DNA of 64,000 bases. Origin: Hansschlegelia plantiphila. Lineage in GTDB: Bacteria > Pseudomonadota > Alphaproteobacteria > Rhizobiales > Methylopilaceae. How positions within the stretch are numbered: position 1 is the first letter of the stretch; each line of letters begins with the position of its first letter. Location: contig NZ_BSFI01000002.1 of NCBI RefSeq assembly GCF_027922265.1, positions 310,001 through 374,000 on the forward strand. The letters are read 5' to 3'. The notes beneath the pieces are model-generated. The model saw only the letters and a list, made by a program, of their open reading frames with translations. It had not been told where the DNA came from and did not search any database. The translations under genes were made by a program, and so were the position numbers. Shown here piece by piece: positions 1 through 7,753 of the stretch.

Positions 1-250
1 TCCTCTGCTCAGTTCGATCAGCAAGCACCAGACACGCATCGGCGAGCTTACGGAGAAGATCACGCGCGTCGAGGGCCGATCCGACGACCTGCACGACGCG
101 GGCCTGAAAAAGCTGTTCCAGGAGTGTGGCCGCACCAACGCGATGGAATATTTCATCGGCGCCGAGATCTATGGCCACCTTGAGGACGTCGTGGACCGGT
201 TCGAGGACGTCGCGAACGAGATCAGCGGCATCGTGATCGAGAACGTCTGA
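1..250 (+). CDS. DUF47 / PhoU-like Pit accessory protein (3' end only)
   Basis: The reading frame is open from base 2 to a TGA at 248-250 and has no start in the window, so this is the C-terminal ~82 residues of a longer gene. The visible protein is charged and helical, with the pattern HQTRIGELTEKI, then HDAGLKKLF, then EIYGHLEDVVDRFEDVANEISGI, ending in IVIENV. This is typical of the last helices of DUF47 (PhoU-like, about 210-220 aa) proteins. Family members are cytoplasmic helical-bundle proteins encoded directly before PiT phosphate transporters and are thought to modulate them. The PiT gene starts five bases downstream, which supports the assignment and implies one operon. The family call is firm; the exact regulatory role is inferred from family knowledge. 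Confidence 0.85.
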   Translation, partial: PLLSSISKHQTRIGELTEKITRVEGRSDDLHDAGLKKLFQECGRTNAMEYFIGAEIYGHLEDVVDRFEDVANEISGIVIENV

Positions 251-255
251 GCGCG

Positions 256-1263
256 ATGACCGACGTCGCCGTCCTTGCGCTGCCGTATCTTATCGGCCTG
301 ATCGTCGTCGCCCTGGCGTTCGATTTCCTGAACGGACTGCACGACGCCGCGAACTCGATCGCGACGATCGTCTCGACCCGCGTTCTTGCGCCGCGCTATG
401 CCGTGATGTGGGCGGCTTTCTTCAACTTCATCGCCTTCATGTTCTTCGGCCTGCACGTCGCGCAGACCATCGGCACCGGAATCGTCGAGGCCGGCGCGAT
501 CGATCCGCGCGTGATCTTCTCGGCCCTCGTCGGCGCGATCGGGTGGAACATCGCGACCTGGATGCTCGGCATCCCGTCGAGCAGCTCGCATGCGTTGATC
601 GGCGGTCTTGTGGGCGCTGCGACCGCCAAGGGCGGCGTCGGCGTGATCCTGTGGGGCGGCCTTTCGAAGACGGCGGCCGCGATCGTTCTGTCGCCGCTGG
701 TCGGTTTCCTGCTCGCGCTCACGCTCGTGCTGCTGGTCTCTTGGCTCGTCGTGCGCCAGACGCCGTTCGCAGTCGACCGCTTGTTCCGCATTCTCCAGTT
801 CTTTTCCGCGTCGCTCTATTCGCTCGGCCACGGCGGCAACGACGCGCAGAAGACGATGGGGATCATCGCGGTGCTGCTCTACAGCCAGGGCTATCTCGGC
901 GGCGAGTTTCACATTCCGCTGTGGGTTGTGCTGTCCTGCCAGGCGGCGATGGCGCTCGGCACGCTCTGCGGCGGCTGGCGGATCGTGCACACGATGGGCT
1001 CGAAGATCACCCGGCTGAACCCGATGCAGGGCTTCTGCGCGGAAGCCGGCGGCGCGATCACGCTGTTCGCAGCGACCTGGCTCGGCGTGCCGGTCTCGAC
1101 CACGCACACCATCACGGGCGCGATCGTCGGCGTCGGCGCGGCGCGGCGCACTTCGGCGGTGCGCTGGGCGGTGGCCAGCAACATCGTGGTCGCCTGGGTC
1201 GTCACGCTCCCCGCCGCCGCGCTGATCGCCGCGGCGTGCTACGCGCTGACCTCGGCGTTCTGA
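256..1263 (+). CDS. pit: PiT-family inorganic phosphate transporter
   Basis: A 335-aa integral membrane protein with about ten hydrophobic segments. It should carry phosphate or metal-phosphate across the inner membrane using the proton or cation gradient. The two inverted PiT signature repeats are visible: FLNGLHDAANSIATIVSTR near residues 24-42, and GHGGNDAQKTMG near 191-202, followed by GVPVSTTHTITGAIVG near 277-292. The length fits the shorter bacterial PiT type. ATG 256 lies five bases after the stop of the DUF47 gene, so the two are surely co-transcribed. The gene ends head-to-head with the hydrolase on the other strand, leaving only a 12-base gap. No riboswitch or Pho box is visible because the operon's promoter lies outside the window. 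Confidence 0.93.
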   Translation: MTDVAVLALPYLIGLIVVALAFDFLNGLHDAANSIATIVSTRVLAPRYAVMWAAFFNFIAFMFFGLHVAQTIGTGIVEAGAIDPRVIFSALVGAIGWNIATWMLGIPSSSSHALIGGLVGAATAKGGVGVILWGGLSKTAAAIVLSPLVGFLLALTLVLLVSWLVVRQTPFAVDRLFRILQFFSASLYSLGHGGNDAQKTMGIIAVLLYSQGYLGGEFHIPLWVVLSCQAAMALGTLCGGWRIVHTMGSKITRLNPMQGFCAEAGGAITLFAATWLGVPVSTTHTITGAIVGVGAARRTSAVRWAVASNIVVAWVVTLPAAALIAAACYALTSAF

Positions 1264-1275
1264 TCGCTCGACGGC

Positions 1276-2172
1276 TCAGGGAAGCGGTCCGGTCACCCGG
1301 CTGAGGAAGTCGAGCAGCGCGGGATAATAGGTCTCCGGCGCCTCGTAGAACGGCATGTGGCTCGCGTTGGGGATGACCTTCAGCTCCGCGTTCTGCAGCG
1401 CAAGCTTCATCTTCAGCGCGCCGGCGGGGGTGAACTCGTCGTGCGCGCCGCAGGTGATCAGCGTCGGAACGGGAATTCGCCAGAGGTCGCCGAGCCTGCT
1501 CCAGTCCTTCAGGTTGCCGGTGTAGTGGAACTCGTTCGGCCCCTGCATCTCGCGATAGGGGCCCTGGTTCCAGTCCGCCAGCGATCTCATGACCGGCGCG
1601 GGCCACTGGCCGAGGCGGCAGACGTGCCGATAGTTCAGCAGGGTTATCGCTGCCTGGTATTCCGGGTGGTCGTAGGAGCCTTCCGCCTCGTGCCGCTGCA
1701 TCATCGCGACGGTCTCGGAGCCGAGCGCTGCGCGGAGCCGGTCAAGCTCGGCGATCGAGGCCGGCATGTCGGCCACCGTGTCCTCGAGTATCAGGCTCTT
1801 CAGCTCGTCGGGGTAGGCGAGGGCGTACTCGATGCCGAGCCAGCCGCCCCAGGAGTGGCCGAGCAGATGGACCTTCCCGAGGTTCAGGGACTGCCGGACC
1901 GTCTCGGTCTCCGCGACGTAGCGGGAGATGTTCCAGAGCGACGGATCGGTCGGCCGATCCGATTCTCCGCAGCCGAGCTGGTCGAAGGCGACGACCCTGT
2001 AGCCGTGATCGACAAGGCAGCAATGCGCTTCGCGGAGATAGTCGCACGGCAGCCCCGGACCGCCGTTCAGGCAGAGCACGGTCTCGTCGCCGAAGCCGAA
2101 GCTGTAGGCAACGATGGTGTAGCCGTCGACGTCGAGCTCGATGCGCTCGTCAGGTTCGCTCTCACGCCACAT
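1276..2172 (-). CDS. Proline iminopeptidase-family alpha/beta hydrolase
   Basis: A 298-aa cytoplasmic alpha/beta hydrolase (peptidase family S33). The oxyanion motif is NGGPG (residues 36-40) rather than the classical HGGPG. The nucleophile elbow is GHSWGG with Ser107. The likely acid is Asp near 245 (GAHDEFTP) and the likely base His near 272 (NASHMPF). Proline iminopeptidases remove N-terminal proline from peptides, but the family also contains amino-acid amidases and other amide hydrolases, so the substrate is open. The gene starts 15 bases after the stop of a PotC-like permease and is the last gene of that ABC transporter operon. This suggests it cleaves the imported compound, perhaps a peptide, amide or acylated amine. 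The start ATG is the longest sensible one. Confidence 0.82.
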   Translation of the reverse strand: MWRESEPDERIELDVDGYTIVAYSFGFGDETVLCLNGGPGLPCDYLREAHCCLVDHGYRVVAFDQLGCGESDRPTDPSLWNISRYVAETETVRQSLNLGKVHLLGHSWGGWLGIEYALAYPDELKSLILEDTVADMPASIAELDRLRAALGSETVAMMQRHEAEGSYDHPEYQAAITLLNYRHVCRLGQWPAPVMRSLADWNQGPYREMQGPNEFHYTGNLKDWSRLGDLWRIPVPTLITCGAHDEFTPAGALKMKLALQNAELKVIPNASHMPFYEAPETYYPALLDFLSRVTGPLP

Positions 2173-2187
2173 CGAACGCCCCGTCGG

Positions 2188-3000
2188 TCAATCCATTGCC
2201 TTGCCGGCGGCTCGCAATCGAAGAAACGCTGCGATCAGTCCGCCCGTCAGAAGCAGGGCGGCGGCTGCAAGCGTGCTCATCGTGCCGATGGCCGGAACCA
2301 TTGGAGTATAGCCCGCAACCATCTTGGCGTACAGCCATTCCGGCACAGTAGAGTCGGCGCCGGTCGTGTAAAGCGACAGAGGAAAGTTGCCCCATGACAA
2401 CAAGAACGCGAACAGCGCCCCGGACCATACTCCCGGCCACAGGATCGGCAACGTGACCTCGCGCAGGATGAAGAGCCGCCCGGCGCCGAGGTCGGCCGCG
2501 GCCTCCTCGAGGGTCGGATCGAACCCGTAGACCTGGATCGAGATGACGAGCGTCACGACGGGCACGATCCAGACGAGATGAGCGAAGATCGCGGTCTGCC
2601 AGGTTGGCTGGATGCCGACGGCGTTCATCCATAGCAGCAAGGCGAGCCCGAGCACCGGCTGCGGAAAGAAGATCGGCAGCAGCACCAGTTTCTGGTAGAG
2701 CCGGCGTCCGCGCCAGTCATAGCGCGCGAACGCGAGCGCGCCGAAAAAGGCGACGACGACCGCGACGATCGTGACGATGAAGGCGATCGCGATCGAGGTC
2801 TTCACGATCGTCTGCACCTCGAAGGAGGCGATCGCGCGCGTCCACCAGTCGGTCGACCACGCCGCCACGGGGAAGGCGAAATAGCGGCTCTTCGAGAGCC
2901 CCGCGAGCGCGCCGCAGGCGATCGGCAGGTAGATGAAGATCAGCGCGAGCGCAGTCCAGCTCCAGACGAAGGCGTTCGAGCGCCGGACGGACTGGTTCAT
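2188..3000 (-). CDS. ABC transporter permease, PotC/spermidine-putrescine type
   Basis: A 270-aa inner-membrane permease with six predicted helices. The EAA loop that docks the ATPase, EEAAADLGAGRLFILREV, is at about residues 165-182. Family knowledge places it with the second permease (PotC/YdcV type) of spermidine, putrescine or related amine importers. It belongs with the ATPase, the other permease and the binding protein on the same strand. It is separated from the upstream permease gene by a 524-base gap holding an AT-rich segment and an opposite-strand ORF, whereas other junctions in the operon are 4-71 bases. The downstream hydrolase follows after 15 bases. Transcription across the gap from the upstream genes is uncertain. 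Confidence 0.88.
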   Translation of the reverse strand: MNQSVRRSNAFVWSWTALALIFIYLPIACGALAGLSKSRYFAFPVAAWSTDWWTRAIASFEVQTIVKTSIAIAFIVTIVAVVVAFFGALAFARYDWRGRRLYQKLVLLPIFFPQPVLGLALLLWMNAVGIQPTWQTAIFAHLVWIVPVVTLVISIQVYGFDPTLEEAAADLGAGRLFILREVTLPILWPGVWSGALFAFLLSWGNFPLSLYTTGADSTVPEWLYAKMVAGYTPMVPAIGTMSTLAAAALLLTGGLIAAFLRLRAAGKAMD

Positions 3001-3107
3001 GCCATGCGCGTCCTGAAGTCGTCCGCCCCCTCACCGAGGGGACTTGCCCCCTCCCGCATCGCTCGCCAGGGCAGAGATGAAAAAAGCCGCTTTTTAAGTT
3101 CGCCTAA

Positions 3108-3129
3108 AGAGATTGTCATATCAATCTCT
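3108..3129. repeat. Perfect inverted repeat in AT-rich insert
   Basis: AGAGATTG at 3108-3115 and CAATCTCT at 3122-3129 form perfect 8-base arms around TCATAT. It lies directly upstream of the small plus-strand ORF. It could be an operator for that ORF or a hairpin; no protein can be assigned. The sequence just before it (3080-3096) is a short A-run, GC core and T-run resembling a fragment of a terminator stem. Confidence 0.6.
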
Positions 3130-3146
3130 CGATGAGGATGGCTGAG

Positions 3147-3446
3147 ATGGTTCAATTTGATCGTGCCCGCCTGAGAGTCATTGTTATTCAATCAAGCCTT
3201 GTGCTCGTCGCTAGCGTCGCCCTTAATCCATTTGTTCTGAAGACGTTCGGATTTATAAACGGTTGGCCAGACTGGAATGCAGGCACGCTGAGGAATTCGC
3301 TTCTCGTCACTCTCGGTATTCATTTTGCTTTAGTCGTGATCTTCTTCCCAGCGTATCGTAACGGCGGAAGGATAATCGCTCTGATCGGAATGTCGGGTAT
3401 TGTCCTCTCGGTTTTAGGCCTCGCGTTGATGGCGTTCACTAGTTGA
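3147..3446 (+). CDS. Small hypothetical membrane protein in an AT-rich island
   Basis: A 99-aa ORF (up to 104 aa if ATG 3132 is used) that I do not recognise. The translation has a short basic N-terminus and three hydrophobic stretches that could be membrane helices, around IVIQSSLVLVASVALNPF, LLVTLGIHFALVVIFF and IIALIGMSGIVLSVLGLALM. A GAGG at 3134-3137 is well spaced for ATG 3147; ATG 3138 and 3132 are alternatives. The whole 3080-3500 stretch is visibly AT-richer than the flanking genes and uses codons (ATT, TTA) that are rare around it. It sits between two permease genes of one operon on the opposite strand. This looks like acquired DNA. No function is proposed. Confidence 0.5.
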   Translation: MVQFDRARLRVIVIQSSLVLVASVALNPFVLKTFGFINGWPDWNAGTLRNSLLVTLGIHFALVVIFFPAYRNGGRIIALIGMSGIVLSVLGLALMAFTS

Positions 3447-3524
3447 AGTCATATATTCTAATCCATGATACGAATTTTAAAGGTGAGCGGGCGGCGGCGG
3501 CGCCTAATAGGTTGGATCTAACTC

Positions 3525-4457
3525 TCACCGGCGCCCCAGAATGCGGTCGAGGTCGAGGCGCGAGATCGCGACCAGCGAGAGCACGCCGACGATCACCGTG
3601 AGGATCAGCGCGAGCGCCGAGCCGAGCGGCCAGTTCTGCGCATAGGTGAAGGCGATCTCGATGTCGTGGGTTGCGACGATCACCGACTGGCCGCCGAGGA
3701 TCTTCGACTCCGCCACGGCGCCGACGGCGAGGACGAAGGTCAGCAGCATACCGATCATGATGCCGGGCATCGCGAGCGGCAGCTCGATCTCGCGCCAGAT
3801 CATCAGCCGCGAGGCGCCGAGGTCGCGGGCCGCCTCGACGAGCTCCTTCGGCACCATCGCGAGCCCGAGCACCATCGGGAACAGCATGAAGGGCAGGTAG
3901 ACGTAGACCATCCCGAACAGCGTGGCGCCGGGGGTGTAGAGCACGTCAGGGCCCGCCATGCCGATGAGCTTAAGTGCGCCGTCGAGCACGCCGTTCTTGA
4001 TGAAGAATAGCGACCAGCCGTAGAGGCGCACGTTCTCCGATACGAAGAGCGGGAACACGAACAGGACGCTCACAAAGCCCGCCCAGCGGCCGAACACCCG
4101 GGCGAGCCCCCACGCGATCGGGTAGGCGATGATCGCGAGCAGCACGACGGTCGCCGTCGCGAGGGCGAGCGACCAGACGAACGACGTCCAAACCGTGTTC
4201 GCGGGATCGAAGATCGTCTCGAAATTCTCGAGCGTGAAGGAGCGGAACACGTCGAAGCTTCGCGGCGTCGCAAAGGCGTAGGCCGCGACGGTGGCGAGCG
4301 GCGCGACGAAGCCGAGCAGCAGCGTCAGCAGGACGGGCAGCGAGCACAGCATGCCTCGCGAGAGCTTGCGCGGGGAGGCGGGGTTTGCGGCCTTTCCCTG
4401 CGCGTCGCCGCGGGCGGCCTCGACCGCGGCCGAACGGTTCAGCGTCACGTCGGCCAC
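3525..4457 (-). CDS. ABC transporter permease, PotB/spermidine-putrescine type
   Basis: A 310-aa inner-membrane permease. After a hydrophilic N-terminus of about 35 residues it has six hydrophobic segments. The conserved ATPase-docking loop, PKELVEAARDLGASRLMIW, lies near residues 203-221. The long first periplasmic loop is typical of PotB-type permeases that pair with a PotC-type partner. The start codon lies four bases after the ATPase stop codon, so the two genes are co-translated. The partner permease is downstream across an AT-rich insert. Expected role: with its partner, the membrane channel for a polyamine-like or amino compound delivered by the binding protein encoded at the head of the operon. 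Confidence 0.9.
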   Translation of the reverse strand: MADVTLNRSAAVEAARGDAQGKAANPASPRKLSRGMLCSLPVLLTLLLGFVAPLATVAAYAFATPRSFDVFRSFTLENFETIFDPANTVWTSFVWSLALATATVVLLAIIAYPIAWGLARVFGRWAGFVSVLFVFPLFVSENVRLYGWSLFFIKNGVLDGALKLIGMAGPDVLYTPGATLFGMVYVYLPFMLFPMVLGLAMVPKELVEAARDLGASRLMIWREIELPLAMPGIMIGMLLTFVLAVGAVAESKILGGQSVIVATHDIEIAFTYAQNWPLGSALALILTVIVGVLSLVAISRLDLDRILGRR

Positions 4458-4461
4458 CGCG

Positions 4462-5565
4462 TCAGGTCCCGACCACGATGGCGTCCGCGGAGTCCCAGCC
4501 GATCAGCGCGGCGTCGCCCTCGCCCTTGCGGGCGTTGGCGCGGGAGAGCTCGAGCAGGAAGGTCTTCTCGCCCACTCTCACCTGATACTGGATGCGCGAG
4601 CCCAGGGAATATTCGTTGAAGACGACGCCGGAAAGGCAGTTGTCGGCGCCGCCGGGAGCGTCGACGAAGCGCATGAACTCGGGGCGGACGACGACCGCCG
4701 CCTTGTCCGCGCCGCTCATGGAAGGGGGCAGCGCGAGCCTGATCGGCGCCTCGATCCCCTCGATGCGCCAGACGCCGTTCTCGCGGGCGGCCTCGAAGAC
4801 GTTCACTTCGCCCATGAACTCGGACACGAACTTCGTCGATGGCCTGGTGTAGATCTCCTCCGGCGTGCCGACCTGCACCAGACGGCCGGCCTGCATCACG
4901 CCGATGCGGTCGGACATCACCATCGCCTCCTCGAGGCTGTGGGTGATGTAGATGAAGGTCTTGCCGCTCTCGCGGTGCAGATCCTTCAGCTCCTTCTCCA
5001 TCGCCTTGCGCAGCTTGTAGTCGAGCGCGGAGAGCGGTTCGTCGAAGAACAGCACCTCGGGGTCGTAGGCGAGCGCGCGGGCGAGCGCGACGCGCTGCCG
5101 CTCGCCCCCGGAGCATTTCATGACGTTCTTGCCGTAATAGCTCTCGGGCAGACGCACCATCCGGAGAAGCTCCAGCGCGCGAGCCTTGCGGGCCGCCGGC
5201 GCGATCTTCTTCACCTTCAGCGGGAACTCGATGTTCTCGCCGACCGACTTGTGGGGGAACAGCGCGAGCGACTGAAACACGAGGCAGGTCGGACGCCGGT
5301 TCGACGGAACGTCGTTCAGTCGCTGCCCGCGTAGCGAGATTTCTCCTTCGCTCGGAGCCTCCATCCCGGCCAGCATCCTGAGCAGCGTGGTCTTGCCGGA
5401 GCCGGACGGACCGACGATCGTCAGGAACTCGCCGTCGCGGATGTCGAGATCGATGCGCTCCACGGCCGCGAAGTCGCCGAACGTCTTGCGCACGCCGACG
5501 AGTTGCAGGATCGGCGGCGCGGACGCTTGGGCCCGTGCGAGCGGATGGGCGGCGGCCGTCATCAT
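4462..5565 (-). CDS. ABC transporter ATP-binding protein, PotA type
   Basis: A 367-aa cytoplasmic ATPase. It has Walker A GPSGSGKTT (52-60), a Q-loop at about Gln98, a signature CSGGERQ (151-157), Walker B VLFFDEP (171-177), an H-loop THSLEE near 205, and a C-terminal regulatory TOBE region. The signature starts with Cys instead of the usual Leu; the rest is intact, so it should be active. The closest family is PotA/FbpC-like ATPases powering polyamine, iron or amine import. It lies between the binding-protein gene (71 bases upstream) and the first permease (4 bases downstream). A second possible ATG at codon 2 makes the exact start uncertain by one residue. Confidence 0.92.
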   Translation of the reverse strand: MMTAAAHPLARAQASAPPILQLVGVRKTFGDFAAVERIDLDIRDGEFLTIVGPSGSGKTTLLRMLAGMEAPSEGEISLRGQRLNDVPSNRRPTCLVFQSLALFPHKSVGENIEFPLKVKKIAPAARKARALELLRMVRLPESYYGKNVMKCSGGERQRVALARALAYDPEVLFFDEPLSALDYKLRKAMEKELKDLHRESGKTFIYITHSLEEAMVMSDRIGVMQAGRLVQVGTPEEIYTRPSTKFVSEFMGEVNVFEAARENGVWRIEGIEAPIRLALPPSMSGADKAAVVVRPEFMRFVDAPGGADNCLSGVVFNEYSLGSRIQYQVRVGEKTFLLELSRANARKGEGDAALIGWDSADAIVVGT

Positions 5566-5636
5566 CTAAATCCTGCTGTCATGCGTGTCTGTTGCCGACG
5601 CGAGCGGTCCGGGCGGGACCGCCCGCGTGGCCGAAC

Positions 5637-6776
5637 TCAGCCCTTGGCGCGCTTGGCGGCGGTCAGGATTTCGAGAGCCTTGTCGTAGTCCGGCACGATG
5701 TCGTATTCGGCCGAGCGCGACATCTCCTCCTCGAGGCTGTCGTACTGGATCGCGTCGAGCTCCTCCTTGGTGAAGAGGTCGAAGCACGCCTTATTCCCCA
5801 TCTGGGCGACCGGATTGAACGTGCCCTCGGCGAAGGCGACGGTGTGGGCGACCGCGGGGTCCTGAACATGTTTCAGGAACTCGGTCGCGAGCGGCGACAG
5901 GTTCGGGTTGTTCACCGTGGAGGTGATCTCGATCCACGCGACGCCACCCTTGCCGTCGATCGGCCCCTTGAGCGGCGTCACCGCGCGCAGGTTGGGGTGG
6001 CCGTCGGCGCGGGCGGGCGACACCGAATAGGTCCCGCCGGTCATGTGCAGATCGATCTCGCCGGACACCAGCGCCTGGTTCATCGCCGCGATGTCGCCGA
6101 CGAGCTTGGCGCCTCCGAAGATGCGCTTCGCAGTCTCGGTGAACTTCTCCAGTTCGGCGGCGTCATGCTCCTTGAACGGGTTGAGGCCTGCGATCAGGAA
6201 GATGTTGAAGACGTTCCAGTCGTCGGATTCGAGGATGCCGTATTTGCCCTTGAGCGAGGGGTCGTTGAAGATCTCCCAGCCCTGCTCTTCGGCGGTCTTG
6301 CGGCTGACCTTGTCGGTGTTGACGACGAAACTGTAGGGGCCGAAGCGCTGGGCCATGCCTAGCAGCTCCTTGCCGTCGTCGCTCATCGCCCAGCGGTACG
6401 GCGCCTTGAATTGCGGCAGCATCTTTTCGAAGAAGGGCTCGAACTCGTCCTTGGGCAGCGGCTTGATCAGCCCCTCGGGGTACATGATCTTCCGCGCCCA
6501 GGGATTGTTGACGTTGATCAGGTCCCACACCTTGGTCTCGCCGGCGCGGAGGCGGTTGATCATGGTGGGATCGTTCGTCAGGCTTTCCGCCTTGACGTTG
6601 GCCGACTTTTCGCTGCGGAACGGATCGAGCACCTGAGCGGAGTTGTATCCCTCCCAGCAGAGGATGTTCAGCTCCTTGTCGCGCGCCGCGAAGGCGGACT
6701 GCATGTTGACGAACGGTCCCGCAAGCGCGGCGCCGCCCATGATCTTCAATACGTCGCGCTTGCTGATGCCCGTCAT
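5637..6776 (-). CDS. PotD-like periplasmic substrate-binding protein
   Basis: A 379-aa extracellular solute-binding protein (family 1, PotD/spermidine-putrescine type). ATG 6776 is chosen because it is followed by an export signal with the SKRDVLKIMGG pattern, a twin-arginine-like motif with Lys-Arg in place of Arg-Arg, and an Ala-rich cleavage region near residue 31. A frame continuing upstream is not coding-like. The mature start, LNILCWEGY, matches the conserved first strand of PotD-like proteins, in which aromatic residues bind amines. It is the first gene of the binding protein, ATPase, permease, permease, hydrolase operon and is divergent from an SDR dehydrogenase. The ligand is not established; a polyamine, a cationic amine or an opine-like compound are all possible. 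Confidence 0.9.
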   Translation of the reverse strand: MTGISKRDVLKIMGGAALAGPFVNMQSAFAARDKELNILCWEGYNSAQVLDPFRSEKSANVKAESLTNDPTMINRLRAGETKVWDLINVNNPWARKIMYPEGLIKPLPKDEFEPFFEKMLPQFKAPYRWAMSDDGKELLGMAQRFGPYSFVVNTDKVSRKTAEEQGWEIFNDPSLKGKYGILESDDWNVFNIFLIAGLNPFKEHDAAELEKFTETAKRIFGGAKLVGDIAAMNQALVSGEIDLHMTGGTYSVSPARADGHPNLRAVTPLKGPIDGKGGVAWIEITSTVNNPNLSPLATEFLKHVQDPAVAHTVAFAEGTFNPVAQMGNKACFDLFTKEELDAIQYDSLEEEMSRSAEYDIVPDYDKALEILTAAKRAKG

Positions 6777-6895
6777 GTCCGTGTCCTCCGTCCATGCGGC
6801 GGCCGAGGCCTCCGCGCGCCTGAAACGTTGCAAGTCGGTCAAAATCTGTGGTCGAGTATCGCGCGTTCTGTTGGGTTTACAACGCCCTTTTTCTG

Positions 6896-6907
6896 AGCAA
6901 GCTTGCT
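6896..6907. promoter_or_regulatory. 12-bp perfect palindrome, candidate operator
   Basis: AGCAAGCTTGCT is a perfect palindrome in the 159-base divergent space between the binding-protein gene and the SDR gene. It lies 28 bases before the SDR start. A regulator of the transporter/SDR divergon could bind here, but no regulator gene adjoins it. The inference rests on position and symmetry only. Confidence 0.35.
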
Positions 6908-6935
6908 TCTGCATCATCCATTCGAGAGGCGCCCT

Positions 6936-7709
6936 ATGGCATCCGAGACGACCCCCGCCGCGATCGTGACTGGCGGCACCAAGGGCATCGGCCGAGGCAT
7001 CGCGCACGGTTTCGCGCGGGCGGGCTACAAGGTGCTCGTCGTCTCGCGAAATGGGGCCGAGGCTGACGCGATCGCAGCCGAGATCGGTGGCGGCGCGAGC
7101 GGGCTCGCAGTCGACGTCGCCGATCCGGAATCGGTCGAGGCGATGGCGGCCAAGGCCGTGGAGCGCTACGGCTCGATCGACGTCCTGTGCGCGAATGCGG
7201 GCGTCTTCCCGGCCGCAAAGCTCGGCGAGATGACCGCGGCCGATTTCGATCACGTCATCGGAATCAACCTGAAGGGCACATTCCTTTCGGTTTCCGCCGT
7301 GCTGCCGGCGATGAAGGCCGCGAAGCGCGGACGCATCGTGCTGACGTCGTCGATCACGGGGCCGATCACCGGTTATCCCGGCTGGTCGCATTACGGGGCG
7401 AGCAAGGCCGGACAGCTCGGCTTCATGCGCACCGCCGCAATCGAGCTCGCGCCGTTCGGCATCACCGTCAACGCGGTCATGCCGGGCAATATCCTAACCG
7501 AGGGTCTCGACGGACTGGGCGAAGAGTATCTCGCCAAAATGGCGGCCTCGATCCCGATGCGCCGGCTGGGCTCGGTGGACGACATCGCCGCCGCTGCGCT
7601 GTTCTTCGCAAGCGACGCCGCGGGCTACATCACCGGCCAGACCATTGTGGTCGACGGCGGCCAGGTGCTGCCCGAGAGCGCCGGCGCACTGGAGGCGATG
7701 GACGCCTGA
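6936..7709 (+). CDS. SDR-family NAD(P)-dependent oxidoreductase
   Basis: A 257-aa classical short-chain dehydrogenase of the FabG type. The cofactor motif TGGTKGIG is at residues 12-19, NAG at 87-89, catalytic Ser139, Tyr153 and Lys157 (YGASK), and the C-terminal GQTIVVDGGQ. ATG 6936 follows GAGAGG at a good distance; the frame is open upstream but lacks a ribosome site. It is cytoplasmic and oxidises or reduces a hydroxyl/keto group on an unknown substrate. It is transcribed divergently from the PotD-like transporter operon and convergently with the class-III PLP enzyme. It may oxidise the compound brought in by the transporter, but many such SDRs are misassigned as FabG and no substrate can be read from the sequence. 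Confidence 0.88.
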   Translation: MASETTPAAIVTGGTKGIGRGIAHGFARAGYKVLVVSRNGAEADAIAAEIGGGASGLAVDVADPESVEAMAAKAVERYGSIDVLCANAGVFPAAKLGEMTAADFDHVIGINLKGTFLSVSAVLPAMKAAKRGRIVLTSSITGPITGYPGWSHYGASKAGQLGFMRTAAIELAPFGITVNAVMPGNILTEGLDGLGEEYLAKMAASIPMRRLGSVDDIAAAALFFASDAAGYITGQTIVVDGGQVLPESAGALEAMDA

Positions 7710-7753
7710 TTGAAGTGTCCGGCGGTCCTCGCAGCGCAAGGCGGGAGAGGACT

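Noticed and set aside
6936-7709. FabG, fatty-acid ketoacyl-ACP reductase
   Set aside because: Only general SDR motifs are present and there is no fatty-acid context; a specific FabG role is not supported.
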